A DNA stretch of 64,000 bases from Streptomyces sp. AM 2-1-1 (GCF_029167645.1 NZ_CP119147.1:4358501-4422500); one strand, 5' to 3'; counted from the stretch's first letter, positions 1-7,120 are shown. Numbers and translations are program-made. The notes: generated by a model not told the origin, from the sequence alone.

Positions 1-217
1 TGATGCCCACCCGCTTGCCGGGCGGCAGCGACTGGATGTGGACCGAGACGCCGATCGCGACGAGCGACAACTCGGGGTGCTGGGCCAGGTGGTTGCCGAC
101 CACCACGAACTCGCTGGTGAGGGGGACGGTCACGTGCGACAGCCCTGCGGGCCGGGTACGGCTGCGGTCAACCACTGTCTGGGCGCGCGGGCGCGCGCTA
201 ACCTGCTGGGTATCCAT
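1..217 (-). CDS. Streptomyces helix-turn-helix type protein, N-terminal part
   Basis: The gene runs off the left edge; 72 codons are visible from an ATG at 217. The N-terminus (MDTQQV...) and the stretch GNHLAQHPELSLVAIGVSVH followed by a Pro-Gly-Lys turn resemble a family of small Streptomyces proteins that carry a winged-helix domain further downstream. They look like regulators or replication-type HTH proteins, but no function has been worked out here. The DNA-binding part would lie outside the window, so it cannot be checked. GC-rich third positions support real coding. Confidence 0.72.
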   Translation of the reverse strand, partial: MDTQQVSARPRAQTVVDRSRTRPAGLSHVTVPLTSEFVVVGNHLAQHPELSLVAIGVSVHIQSLPPGKRVGI

Positions 218-369
218 CGGGAAGGGCTTTCTTCCTAGTTGGTCAGGCCCTCGTTCGGGATGCCAGTCCCGGCCGGGGGCCGTCCTATGTCTGGTGAGGG
301 GCGGATGCCCCTGCTGTTGGGGGGAGCATATGCCTGCCAACCGGACCATTAGGGAGCGCAGTTGGTAAA

Positions 370-389
370 ACTCACCCGTCCGGGTGAGT
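370..389 (-). terminator. 20-bp inverted repeat, minus-strand terminator or operator
   Basis: Arms ACTCACCCG and CGGGTGAGT are perfect with a 2-nt centre. Read on the minus strand the hairpin (8-bp stem, GGAC loop) is followed by TTTTACC, the form of an intrinsic terminator for the upstream minus-strand ATPase gene. It also lies about 155 nt upstream of the next minus-strand gene, so an operator role is possible. Confidence 0.45.
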
Positions 390-545
390 GGCAGCCGAGA
401 GCCCGTTGACCCGCCGCCGACCAGGCGTGCCCAGCGGCCGGGCCCTGCCGGGTGGGGTCGGGTGGGGTTTGGTTCTTTACCCGGTTCTTTAAAGCTGGTG
501 AGTCCCGCGGCGCCCCGTCCCTCCGCGCCAGGACACGGATCGCCA

Positions 546-565
546 GGACCCGGTCCACCGGGTCC
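546..565 (-). terminator. Inverted repeat just after the ATPase stop codon
   Basis: Arms GGACCCGGT and ACCGGGTCC are perfect with a 2-nt centre, six bases beyond the stop codon of the minus-strand ATPase gene. There is no T-run, as is usual for high-GC actinomycete terminators. Confidence 0.45.
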
Positions 566-571
566 CGGCAG

Positions 572-1009
572 TCACGACCCGGTGACCGACACCTCCGCCC
601 ACACCGTCTTCCGGGGGAACGGCCCCTCTTCCACACCCCAGCGCGCAGCCAGTGCCTCCACGAGCACCAGACCCCGCCCCGACTCGCAGTCCGCCGCCGA
701 CGCGGAGTCCGCCCCCGACGCCCGTACGCGCGGCAGTCGGTCGCGGCGGGTGTCCGCCACCTCGATACGGAGCGTGTCGCCCGTGAGAGTGAGCCCGAGA
801 TGGAAGTCGCGCCCCCGGACGTATCCGTGCACCACCGCGTTGGCCGCCAGCTCCGCGACCACCAGAGCGGCCGCGTCCCGCGGCAGCCCCCACGAACGCA
901 GCTGCTCCGTCGCCAGCAGCCTGGCCAGTCGGGCGGCCCGAGGAGTGGCCGAAAGCTGAAGCGTGAACTTCCCCGAGGTGGCGCGCGGTTGGACGATTTC
1001 TTGGTTCAT
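572..1009 (-). CDS. RsbW-like ATP-binding protein (HATPase_c)
   Basis: A 145-residue single-domain GHKL ATPase of the anti-sigma/serine-kinase type. The N-box is ELAANAVVHG (about 53-62), the G1-like box is EVADTRRD (83-90), and the Gly-rich G2 segment is ESGRGLVLV (109-117). Family members bind ATP and act as switch proteins in Streptomyces regulation. It is divergent from the XRE/DUF5753 and DUF397 genes that begin at 1154; this trio is the known WhiJ/AbaA-like arrangement. The ATG at 1009 fits the family length. The partner protein cannot be told from sequence. Confidence 0.9.
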   Translation of the reverse strand: MNQEIVQPRATSGKFTLQLSATPRAARLARLLATEQLRSWGLPRDAAALVVAELAANAVVHGYVRGRDFHLGLTLTGDTLRIEVADTRRDRLPRVRASGADSASAADCESGRGLVLVEALAARWGVEEGPFPRKTVWAEVSVTGS

Positions 1010-1129
1010 GTCACTCAGCGTGGCCGCAGGTCACTACGCTGGGAAGTGCCGACGCGGGTACGGACGGTGACTGTCCGGTCGGGGGACTCCCCTGTCCAGT
1101 CCGTACGGCGCCGCGCATGCCTGAGTGAC
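1010..1129. promoter_or_regulatory. Divergent promoter region bounded by a 9-bp inverted repeat
   Basis: This is the region between the ATPase and the XRE regulator. GTCACTCAG (1010-1018) and CTGAGTGAC (1121-1129) are perfect inverted copies about 100 bp apart, one beside each gene. TACGCT at 1035-1040 could be a -10 box for the rightward gene, but no good -35 is seen. Autoregulation by the WhiJ-like protein is an inference. Confidence 0.35.
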
Positions 1130-1153
1130 GGGTCGAGAAGGCGGGGATCTCCG

Positions 1154-2029
1154 ATGCTGGAGGAAGACGGCAGGGACGGTACGGCCGACGGCATGGACGA
1201 GCCGGACGTCGGAGACTTCGGCCTGGAGGACGACTCCGGCGCGGTGATCGCCGCCGTCGGCAGGCAGATCCGCCTCTGGCGCGAAGCCGCCGGCCTGCGC
1301 GCCGCCGACCTCGGCCGCGCCATCGGCTACGGCGAGAACCAGGTCTACAAGGTCGAAGCCGGCAAGCGCATCCCCAAGCCGGAGTTCCTGGACAGGGCGG
1401 ACGAAGCCCTGGGCGCGGGCGGCAAGATCGCCGCGATGAAACAGGACGTGGCGGAGGCGAGGTACCCGAAGAAGGTCCGGGATCTGGCGAAGCTGGAAGC
1501 GGATGCGGTGGAGATCGGTTCCTACGCCGCAGGGGTGTTCGACGGACTTCTCCAGACCGAGGAGCACAGCCGGGCTCTTTACGGGGAGAGGCTTCCCGCG
1601 TTCACCGAGGATGCGATCGACAGGCTCGTGGCTTCTCGGATGGCGCGGCAACGACTGCTCGGACGATCTCCTGCGCCCTTGCTGACGTTCGTCCTCGAAG
1701 AGGCCGTGTTGCAGCGTCCCACCGGAGGCAGAATGGTGTTGCGCAGGCAACTGGAACACCTTCTGGAACTCGGCAGGTTGAGGCATGTAGAGGTCCAGGT
1801 CATGCCGACGGACACCGAGGAGCACGCGGGACTTGCGGGGTCGCATCGCGTACTCAAGTTGTCGGACGGCTCGTCGGTGGGGCACACCGAGGTACAGCTC
1901 ACGAGCCGATTGATCACCGATCCCAAAGAGGTTCACATCCTTGAGATGCGGTACGGAATGATCCGGGCGCAAGCGCTCAGTCCTCGCCAATCCCGGGTAC
2001 TCGTCGAAAAACTGCTGGGAGAGACATGA
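1154..2029 (+). CDS. XRE-family regulator with DUF5753 domain (WhiJ-like)
   Basis: A 291-residue protein. An acidic N-terminal tail leads into a helix-turn-helix at about residues 30-85 (GRQIRLWREAAGLRAADLGR... then NQVYKVEAGKRIPKPEFLD). A DUF5753 domain fills the rest, including the typical LLQTEEHSRALYG and a C-terminal SPRQSRVLVEKLL. Such proteins are DNA-binding developmental or antibiotic regulators that pair with a small DUF397 protein. The ATG at 1154 is chosen because the frame upstream is non-coding in character and AGGCGGGG precedes it; an ATG at 1193 is a possible alternative. Its stop overlaps the next start (ATGA). Confidence 0.9.
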   Translation: MLEEDGRDGTADGMDEPDVGDFGLEDDSGAVIAAVGRQIRLWREAAGLRAADLGRAIGYGENQVYKVEAGKRIPKPEFLDRADEALGAGGKIAAMKQDVAEARYPKKVRDLAKLEADAVEIGSYAAGVFDGLLQTEEHSRALYGERLPAFTEDAIDRLVASRMARQRLLGRSPAPLLTFVLEEAVLQRPTGGRMVLRRQLEHLLELGRLRHVEVQVMPTDTEEHAGLAGSHRVLKLSDGSSVGHTEVQLTSRLITDPKEVHILEMRYGMIRAQALSPRQSRVLVEKLLGET

Positions 2030-2232
2030 ACATCACGCCCGTGACCGGAGGCTCTTCCGACCTGGAATGGTTCAAGAGCAGTTACAGCACGAACGACGGT
2101 CCCTCGTGTGTGGAGGTCGCCAGGGCCGTCTCCGCCGTCCACGTACGGGACTCGAAGAACCTTCGTGGTCCGCAGCTCGGGTTCCGGCCTGCCCCGTGGG
2201 CCGCGTTCGTGGGGTTCACGGCCGAGGACTGA
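2026..2232 (+). CDS. DUF397 protein, copy 1
   Basis: A 68-residue protein with the DUF397 signature: WFKSSYS near the N-terminus, then CVEVA, VHVRDSKN and a C-terminal W-x2-FVG. It overlaps the regulator gene by four bases (ATGA), so the two are translationally coupled. In the family the small acidic protein is thought to modulate the paired XRE regulator. It is very similar to the next gene, pointing to tandem duplication. Confidence 0.92.
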   Translation: MNITPVTGGSSDLEWFKSSYSTNDGPSCVEVARAVSAVHVRDSKNLRGPQLGFRPAPWAAFVGFTAED

Positions 2233-2248
2233 CAGCCGAGGAGGAGAG

Positions 2249-2452
2249 ATGGGCATGTGGACCTACACCGAAGTCGCGCCTGGCCTGGCGTGGTTCAAGA
2301 GCAGCTACAGCACGAACGATGGTCCCGACTGCGTCGAAGTCGCCTCGGCTGCCTCCGCCGTCCACGTCCGGGATTCCAAGAACCTCGCCGGTCCCCGGCT
2401 CAACTTCCGGCCCGCATCCTGGATCGCGTTCGTCGGGTACGCGGGGCATTGA
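2249..2452 (+). CDS. DUF397 protein, copy 2
   Basis: A 67-residue paralogue of the preceding gene, with WFKSSYSTNDGP, CVEVA and VHVRDSKNL repeated almost residue for residue. It starts at the ATG at 2249 after a strong GAGGAGAG site, 16 bases after copy 1. It differs mainly at the N-terminus and the last few residues. It probably partners the same or a paralogous XRE/DUF5753 regulator. Confidence 0.92.
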   Translation: MGMWTYTEVAPGLAWFKSSYSTNDGPDCVEVASAASAVHVRDSKNLAGPRLNFRPASWIAFVGYAGH

Positions 2453-2471
2453 CCGCGCCGGGACCGCGCAC

Positions 2472-2506
2472 AGGAGCGGGGCGCGCCGTGGGCGCGCCCC
2501 GCTCCT
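2472..2506. terminator. Bidirectional terminator hairpin
   Basis: A perfect 16-bp inverted repeat (2472-2487 with 2491-2506) with a 3-nt GTG centre lies between the stop of DUF397 copy 2 and the convergent DUF4396 gene. It can serve both strands. Confidence 0.85.
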
Positions 2507-2533
2507 CGGGTCAGCAGTACGTCGGGTCGCGGG

Positions 2534-3070
2534 TCAGTGGTAGGCGTGGGCGACGGCGTGGCCCTTGCCGCGGCCGATCATCCACTTGTTGACCGGAGTG
2601 GTGATCAGGAACGCGATGGCCAAACCGCCCAGCAGCGCGCCCCAGAACAGGCCCTCGTCCACGTGGGCGTCCATCGCGCCGGGAACCACGGCGATGATGC
2701 CGTTGTCGACGAGTTCCATCACGGCGATCGAGGCGGTGTCGGCGGCCAGCGCGACCTTCACGGCGGTCCTGAAGTCCAGGCCGGCCCGCCGGACCGCGAA
2801 CAGCGTGAACGAGTAGCCGAAGACGAACGCCAGCACGATCGCCAGGACCATCGTCTGGACATTGCCCCACATCAGGGCCGTGCCGATGGCCATACCGAGG
2901 ATCTCGCCGATGGCGCAACCGGTCAGGCAGTGCAGCGTCGCCTTCGCCGCCGCTCCCCACGACGCCCCCGCCGCACCGTGGCCGGCGGCGTGCGGGGCAT
3001 GGGCGCCGTGTCCCGCGCCGTGCGCCCCGTCGGGGGAGTGCGGGCTGTGGTGGTTCGAGCTGTGGGCCAT
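2534..3070 (-). CDS. DUF4396 membrane protein with His-rich N-terminus
   Basis: A 178-residue protein. Residues 1-35 are rich in His and Gly (nine His), followed by the DUF4396 core: H47-C48 and C52 at the start of the first membrane helix (about 49-68), then helices near 72-93, 104-122 and 140-160. More His residues end the chain (171, 175, 178). The His cluster and the paired Cys at a membrane edge suggest metal contact, probably copper, because an ATACCCC-N3-GGGGTAT palindrome of CsoR-operator form lies 64 bp upstream. The family has no proven activity; transport or chaperoning is an inference. GGAAAGGGG precedes the ATG. Confidence 0.88.
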   Translation of the reverse strand: MAHSSNHHSPHSPDGAHGAGHGAHAPHAAGHGAAGASWGAAAKATLHCLTGCAIGEILGMAIGTALMWGNVQTMVLAIVLAFVFGYSFTLFAVRRAGLDFRTAVKVALAADTASIAVMELVDNGIIAVVPGAMDAHVDEGLFWGALLGGLAIAFLITTPVNKWMIGRGKGHAVAHAYH

Positions 3071-3133
3071 GACGATCGTCCCCTTTCCGTCTCTGCCTGG
3101 ACCGCGTCCCGCGGCCCCACACGGGTGAACGAC

Positions 3134-3150
3134 ATACCCCCCTGGGGTAT
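3134..3150 (-). promoter_or_regulatory. CsoR-like copper operator
   Basis: ATACCCC and GGGGTAT are perfect arms with a 3-nt CCT centre. Copper-sensing CsoR repressors of actinobacteria bind C-tract/G-tract palindromes of this form. On the minus strand it sits in the promoter region of the His-rich DUF4396 gene. It is also close to the 3' end of the DeoR gene, which makes it an upstream element of only one gene. Confidence 0.65.
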
Positions 3151-3171
3151 TCCATAGGGCGGACGGAGCTG

Positions 3172-3933
3172 TCAGCGGGCCGGCAGGATCTCCACCCCGG
3201 TCTCCGCCACGAGCTGTTCGATGACCGCGTTGCCGGGTTCGGCATCGGTGATCAGTCCGGTGACCCTCTCCCAGGGAAGGACGCGGAACTGCGAGGCCGT
3301 GCCGATCTTCTCGGAGGACGCGAGGACGTAGGTGTCCGCCGCCCGCGCGGAGAGGGCCCGCTTCATGGCGGCCTCTTCGGCGTCCCCGGTCGTGAGGCCG
3401 GCCTCGGGGTGCACGCCGGTGACGCCGAGCAGGCAGAGATCGGCGGAGACGTTCTGGGCCGCCTCGACCGCCGCCGCACCGCAGGTGACCGCCGAGTGCT
3501 TGAAGACCCGGCCGCCGAGCAGGAAGAGTTCCGCCCGCGGGTGGTCGAGCAGAGCGGCGGCGATGGTGGGGCTGTGGGTGATCACCGTGCAGGCGAGCTC
3601 GGGCGGGAGCGCCCGGGCGACGGCCAGAGCGGTGGTGCCGCCGTCGAGGATCAGCGAGCCGCCCGGCCGCACCAGGCCCGCCGCGACCGAGGCGACCTTC
3701 CGCTTCCCCCCGGAGGCGACGCTCTGCCGGGCGGCATAGTCGACCACCGCCGGGGACGCGGGCAGCGCGCCGCCGTAGACCCGCTGGCAGAGACCCTCGG
3801 CCGCGAGATCGCGCAGGTCGCGCCGCACGCTGTCCTCGGAGATCCCCAGATCGGCGGCGACGTCCTTGGCGACGATCTTGCCCTCACGGGCGAGCAGCCC
3901 GAGTAGATGGTCACGTCGTTCGGCAGCCAGCAT
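3172..3933 (-). CDS. DeoR/GlpR-family transcriptional regulator
   Basis: A 253-residue protein with the classic two-part layout. The N-terminal DeoR HTH includes RRDHLLGLLAREGKIVAKDV and ISEDSVRRDLRDLAAEGLCQRVYGGA. The C-terminal sugar-phosphate sensor (ISOCOT-like fold) includes ILDGGTTALAVARAL, ITHSPTIAAAL, LGGRVFKHSAVTCG and LGVTGVHPEAGLTTGDAEEA. The start at MLAAERR fits family alignment; longer forms would read through the upstream regulatory repeats. It is divergent from the DUF4406-NUDIX pair, its likely target. The ligand is probably a phosphorylated sugar or nucleoside. Confidence 0.93.
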   Translation of the reverse strand: MLAAERRDHLLGLLAREGKIVAKDVAADLGISEDSVRRDLRDLAAEGLCQRVYGGALPASPAVVDYAARQSVASGGKRKVASVAAGLVRPGGSLILDGGTTALAVARALPPELACTVITHSPTIAAALLDHPRAELFLLGGRVFKHSAVTCGAAAVEAAQNVSADLCLLGVTGVHPEAGLTTGDAEEAAMKRALSARAADTYVLASSEKIGTASQFRVLPWERVTGLITDAEPGNAVIEQLVAETGVEILPAR

Positions 3934-3952
3934 GCGCACTCTCTCTCGTTCT

Positions 3953-3972
3953 TGCACGTTTCTGCATGTATC
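3953..3972. promoter_or_regulatory. Tandem 10-bp direct repeat, putative DeoR operator
   Basis: TGCACGTTTC at 3953-3962 is followed directly by TGCATGTATC at 3963-3972 (8 of 10 identical). It fills the 49-bp gap between the DeoR start and the DUF4406 start. DeoR-family proteins often bind short direct repeats. TATCGT at 3969-3974, within the second copy, could be a -10 box for a leaderless rightward transcript. Confidence 0.45.
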
Positions 3973-3982
3973 GTACTCGTCC

Positions 3983-4450
3983 ATGACCCCCGATGCGACC
4001 GACACGACCGTTGCGACCGAGACGACCGACACGACCACTGCGACCCACGCGCCCGTTGCGGCGGGCGCGACCGACACCCCCATGCTCATCCTGATCGCCG
4101 GTCCCTACCGCTCCGGCACCGACGGAGACCCGCGGGCCATGGCGGCCAACCTCGACCGCCTCGAAGCCGCCGCATGGCCGGTCTTCGCCGCCGGGCACAT
4201 CCCCGTCATCGGCGAATGGATCGCCCTGCCGGTGCTGCGTTCCGCCGGAGCGGGTCCTACCGACCCCTTGGCGGACGAGGTCCTCTACCCGACCGCCCAC
4301 CGACTGCTCACCCGCTGCGACGCAGTACTCCGCCTGCCCGGCGAGTCCGCCGGCGCCGACCAGGACGTCGCCACCGCCCGGCGCCGCGGCCTGCCCGTCT
4401 ACTTCGAGGCGAGCGCCATTCCTCCGCGTACCCCGTGCGAGGCGGTGTGA
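3983..4450 (+). CDS. DUF4406 protein (nucleoside deoxyribosyltransferase-like fold)
   Basis: 155 residues from the ATG at 3983. Residues 1-33 are a low-complexity Thr/Ala/Asp stretch built from an imperfect DNA repeat. The folded part begins MLILIAGPYRSGTDGD, then GHIPVIGEWIALPVL, LYPTAHRLLTRCDAVLRLPGESAGADQDVATARRRGLPVYF. This matches the DUF4406 Rossmann-like family related to nucleoside 2-deoxyribosyltransferases. The enzymatic substrate is unknown. No Shine-Dalgarno precedes either the ATG at 3983 or the ATG at 4082, so the mature N-terminus is uncertain. It is coupled to the NUDIX gene. Confidence 0.85.
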   Translation: MTPDATDTTVATETTDTTTATHAPVAAGATDTPMLILIAGPYRSGTDGDPRAMAANLDRLEAAAWPVFAAGHIPVIGEWIALPVLRSAGAGPTDPLADEVLYPTAHRLLTRCDAVLRLPGESAGADQDVATARRRGLPVYFEASAIPPRTPCEAV

Positions 4451-5145
4451 CCACCCGCCCCGGCGTCGACGCCCCCGACCACCGGGGCCGCACCGGACTC
4501 GACCGGGCCGGGCGCGACCTGGACCGCAACCCCGGCGTGCTGGTCCGCGACGTCGAACTGACCTCCCGGGGCTGGCACGTCCTGCGCCGCACCACCTTCG
4601 ACTACCGCCGTCGCGACGGGCGTTGGGAGACCCAGCAGCGCGAGACCTACGACCGCGGCAACGGCGCCGTCGTCCTGCCGTACGACTCCGGGCGGGGGAA
4701 CGTCCTGCTCACCCGGCAGTTCCGCTACCCGGCGTACGTCAACGGCCACCCCGACGGCATGCTCGTCGAAGCGGCTGCCGGACTGCTCGACGAGGACGAC
4801 CCGTTCACCGCCGTCCGACGCGAGGCGGCCGAAGAGCTCGGCGTCGTCCTCGGCCCGCTCACCCACGTCCTCGACGCCTACATGAGCCCCGGGTCCGTCA
4901 CCGAACGGCTCCACTTCTTCGCGGCCCCGTACACGGCAGCAGACCGGACCGGAGCCGGCGGCGGCGTGGAGGAGGAAGGAGAGGACATCGAGGTCCTCGA
5001 ACTCTCCTTCACCGAGGCCCTCGCCATGACCGGTGACGGGCGCATCGCCGACGGCAAGACCGTCCTCCTCCTGCAATGGGCGGCCCTGCACGGACCCTTC
5101 GCCCCTCTCGTCCCTCCCGCGAGAGCCGTGACGCGAGAGCCATGA
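4447..5145 (+). CDS. NUDIX hydrolase (nucleoside-diphosphate-sugar/ADP-ribose type)
   Basis: A 232-residue protein. The NUDIX box spans GLLDEDD...VRREAAEELGV, with the REAAEELG core intact and one residue fewer than the canonical spacing before it. The extra N-terminal strands and AYMSPGSVTERLHFFAA after the box are typical of GDP-mannose/ADP-ribose pyrophosphatases. The GTG start at 4447 overlaps the DUF4406 stop. Together with the DeoR regulator this suggests a small nucleotide-sugar or nucleoside salvage module. The last codons lie in a 14-bp tandem repeat. Confidence 0.9.
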   Translation: MTTRPGVDAPDHRGRTGLDRAGRDLDRNPGVLVRDVELTSRGWHVLRRTTFDYRRRDGRWETQQRETYDRGNGAVVLPYDSGRGNVLLTRQFRYPAYVNGHPDGMLVEAAAGLLDEDDPFTAVRREAAEELGVVLGPLTHVLDAYMSPGSVTERLHFFAAPYTAADRTGAGGGVEEEGEDIEVLELSFTEALAMTGDGRIADGKTVLLLQWAALHGPFAPLVPPARAVTREP

Positions 5146-5174
5146 CGCGAGAGCCATGACGCGGGAAGCGTGAC
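5119..5174. repeat. Four 14-bp tandem repeats
   Basis: Units at 5119-5132, 5133-5146, 5147-5160 and 5161-5174. The middle two read GCGAGAGCCATGAC exactly; the first differs at one base and the last at about three. The array straddles the NUDIX stop codon (5143-5145), so the last residues of that protein are repeat-encoded. Confidence 0.9.
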
Positions 5175-5241
5175 GCGGGCCACCGGCAGGGCTCCACCCG
5201 CACGGAGGCGCCGAGCGGCCCGGGGTGGACACTGGAGGGCG

Positions 5242-6021
5242 ATGACCCGCCACGACGTACACGCAGAGGGCCCGGACCTGGCAGCCCTGGCCGGGCTCCT
5301 CGCCGACCGCACCCGGGCCGGTTTCTGCCTCGCGCTGCTGGACGGCCGGGCGTGGACCGCGACCGAGCTCGCCCGGCATGCCGGGGTGGCCCCTTCGACG
5401 GCGACCGAGCACCTGAACCGCCTGGTCGCCGGAGGACTGCTGGCCGAGGAACGGCAGGGCCGTCACCGCTACGTGCGCCTGGCCGACCCCGCCGCGGCGG
5501 AGGTGATCGAGAACCTCGCCGCCATGGCTCCCCGCCGCGCCGCACCCCTCGCCGTCTCCCTCCCGGCCGTCAGCCGCAGCCGGGCCCTGGCCCGGGCCCG
5601 TACCTGTTACGACCACCTCGCCGGAGCCCTCGGGGTCGCCCTCACCACCGCCATGACCGACCGGGGTCTGCTGGACTGGGCGCACGGGCTCACGCTCACC
5701 GCCGCCGGGACCGCCTGGCTGGACGGGCTGGGCATCGCGCTGCCGCCGCCGACCGGCCCGCGGCGGCCACCCGTACGCTCCTGCCTGGACTGGACGGAAC
5801 GACGCCCGCACCTCGCCGGAGCGGTCGGAGCCGCCCTCTGCCGGCACGCCTTCGACGCGGGGTGGATCACCCGTATCGGCAGCAGCCGGGCAGTCGCCGT
5901 GACCGGCACCGGAGCCGACGCCCTCGCGGACCACCTCGGGCTCGTCGGCCTCGTACCCGCCGGGAGCCGGGGCCCGTCGTCACCCGGAACACCTCGTCAC
6001 GACCTGCCGGACACCGCCTGA
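5242..6021 (+). CDS. ArsR-type winged-helix transcriptional regulator
   Basis: A 259-residue protein. The winged helix at about residues 10-85 reads LADRTRAGFCLALLDGRAWTATELARHAGVAPSTATEHLNRLVAGGLL then a wing GRHRYVRLADP. The long C-terminal part contains ARTCYDHLAG, typical of larger ArsR regulators in Streptomyces, and ends RHAFDAGWITRIGSSRAVAVTG. No obvious metal-binding Cys pair is present in the HTH. The ATG at 5242 is preceded by GGAGGGCG. Target and ligand are unknown. Confidence 0.88.
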   Translation: MTRHDVHAEGPDLAALAGLLADRTRAGFCLALLDGRAWTATELARHAGVAPSTATEHLNRLVAGGLLAEERQGRHRYVRLADPAAAEVIENLAAMAPRRAAPLAVSLPAVSRSRALARARTCYDHLAGALGVALTTAMTDRGLLDWAHGLTLTAAGTAWLDGLGIALPPPTGPRRPPVRSCLDWTERRPHLAGAVGAALCRHAFDAGWITRIGSSRAVAVTGTGADALADHLGLVGLVPAGSRGPSSPGTPRHDLPDTA

Positions 6022-6048
6022 GGCCGTCGGCCGCTCCCGCGGTCGCGG

Positions 6049-7113
6049 TCAGGGGGTGAGACTGAGGGTGCGGGCGACCTCGGAAGCCGCAGCGCCGGTA
6101 CGGGTCGGCGGCTCGCTGTCGCGCAGAGCGGCGTCCTGGTCCTTGAGTCCGTTGCCGGTGAGGGTGATGACGATCGACTGCCCGGGGGCGACCAGGCCGC
6201 GCTCGTGGTGGTCCAGGAGGCCGGCGACACCGGCTGCCGAGGCCGGCTCGACGAAGACGCCGTCGCGGCGGCCCAGCAGACGGTAGGCGGCGAGGATCTG
6301 CTCGTCGGTGACGGCGGCGACCAGGCCGCCGGACTCCTCCCGCGCGGTGATCGCGCCCTCCCAGGTGGCGGGGTTGCCGACGCGGATCGCACTGGCCAGG
6401 GTCTCGGGCCGGGAGACCGGTTCGCCGTGTACGAGCGGTGCGGCTCCGGCCGCCTGGAACCCCCACATGCGCGGCAGGCGCCGGGCGCGCCCCGCGGAGT
6501 GGTAGGTCCGGTACCCCTGCCACGTGGCCGTGACGTTCCCACCGTTGCCGACGGGCAGGCAGTGGATGTCGGGGGCTTCACCGAGCGCGTCCACGATCTC
6601 GTAGGCGACGGTGCGCTGACCGGCCAGGCGCAGTTCGTTGCCGACACTGTTGACGAGGGCGACGGGATGGTGGGCGGCGAGCTCCCGCGCGATCCGCAGG
6701 CAGGCGTCGAAGGTGCCGTCGACCTCGACGATCCGGGCGCCGTAGCGGATGGCCTGTCCCAGCTTCCCCAGCGCGACCCCTCCGCGCGGCACGAGGACCG
6801 CCGCACTCAGGCCTGCCCGCGCCGCGTAGGCGGCGGCGGAGGCGCTGGTGTTCCCCGTCGACGCACAGATGACGAGCTCGGCTCCGTCCTCTGCCGCTCT
6901 GCTGAGGGCGACCGTCATCCCCCGGTCCTTGAACGAGCCCGTGGGATTGGCGCCCTCGATCTTGAGCCGGACGTCGCAGGCGGTCAGGCCGGAGAGGTGC
7001 GCGGAGCGCAGCAGCGGGGTGTTGCCCTCGTGCAGGGAGACGGTGGGGGTGCGGTCGGTCACCGGCAACCAGCGCCGGTAGTCACTGTCGATCAGTCCGT
7101 GCCAGGAGTTCAT
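6049..7113 (-). CDS. thrC: Threonine synthase
   Basis: A 354-residue PLP-dependent enzyme converting O-phospho-homoserine to threonine. [12 protein letters not shown] holds the PLP lysine (K62), followed by [27 protein letters not shown] and the phosphate-cup Gly motif LPVGNGGN. The ATG at 7113 gives the usual start ([17 protein letters not shown]). It is divergent from an RpiR regulator and convergent with the ArsR gene, with only 27 bp between stops. Its position away from hom/thrB suggests a second or relocated copy. Confidence 0.93.
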   Translation of the reverse strand: MNSWHGLIDSDYRRWLPVTDRTPTVSLHEGNTPLLRSAHLSGLTACDVRLKIEGANPTGSFKDRGMTVALSRAAEDGAELVICASTGNTSASAAAYAARAGLSAAVLVPRGGVALGKLGQAIRYGARIVEVDGTFDACLRIARELAAHHPVALVNSVGNELRLAGQRTVAYEIVDALGEAPDIHCLPVGNGGNVTATWQGYRTYHSAGRARRLPRMWGFQAAGAAPLVHGEPVSRPETLASAIRVGNPATWEGAITAREESGGLVAAVTDEQILAAYRLLGRRDGVFVEPASAAGVAGLLDHHERGLVAPGQSIVITLTGNGLKDQDAALRDSEPPTRTGAAASEVARTLSLTP

Positions 7114-7120
7114 GGCGGAG

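Larger units (their letters stand above)
218..571. other. Non-coding gap with two inverted repeats
   Basis: No convincing gene lies between the partial gene and the ATPase gene. The gap holds the upstream region of the partial gene and two inverted repeats, at 370-389 and 546-565, described separately. Open frames crossing it have no coding-like composition and no ribosome-binding site. Confidence 0.6.

Noticed and set aside
452..1153. N-terminal extension of the XRE regulator frame
   Set aside because: It crosses the antisense ATPase gene and promoter region and encodes an Arg/Pro-rich stretch with no family match.
4399..5934. 511-codon minus-strand frame
   Set aside because: Antisense to the NUDIX and ArsR-type genes; no ribosome-binding site or recognisable domain.
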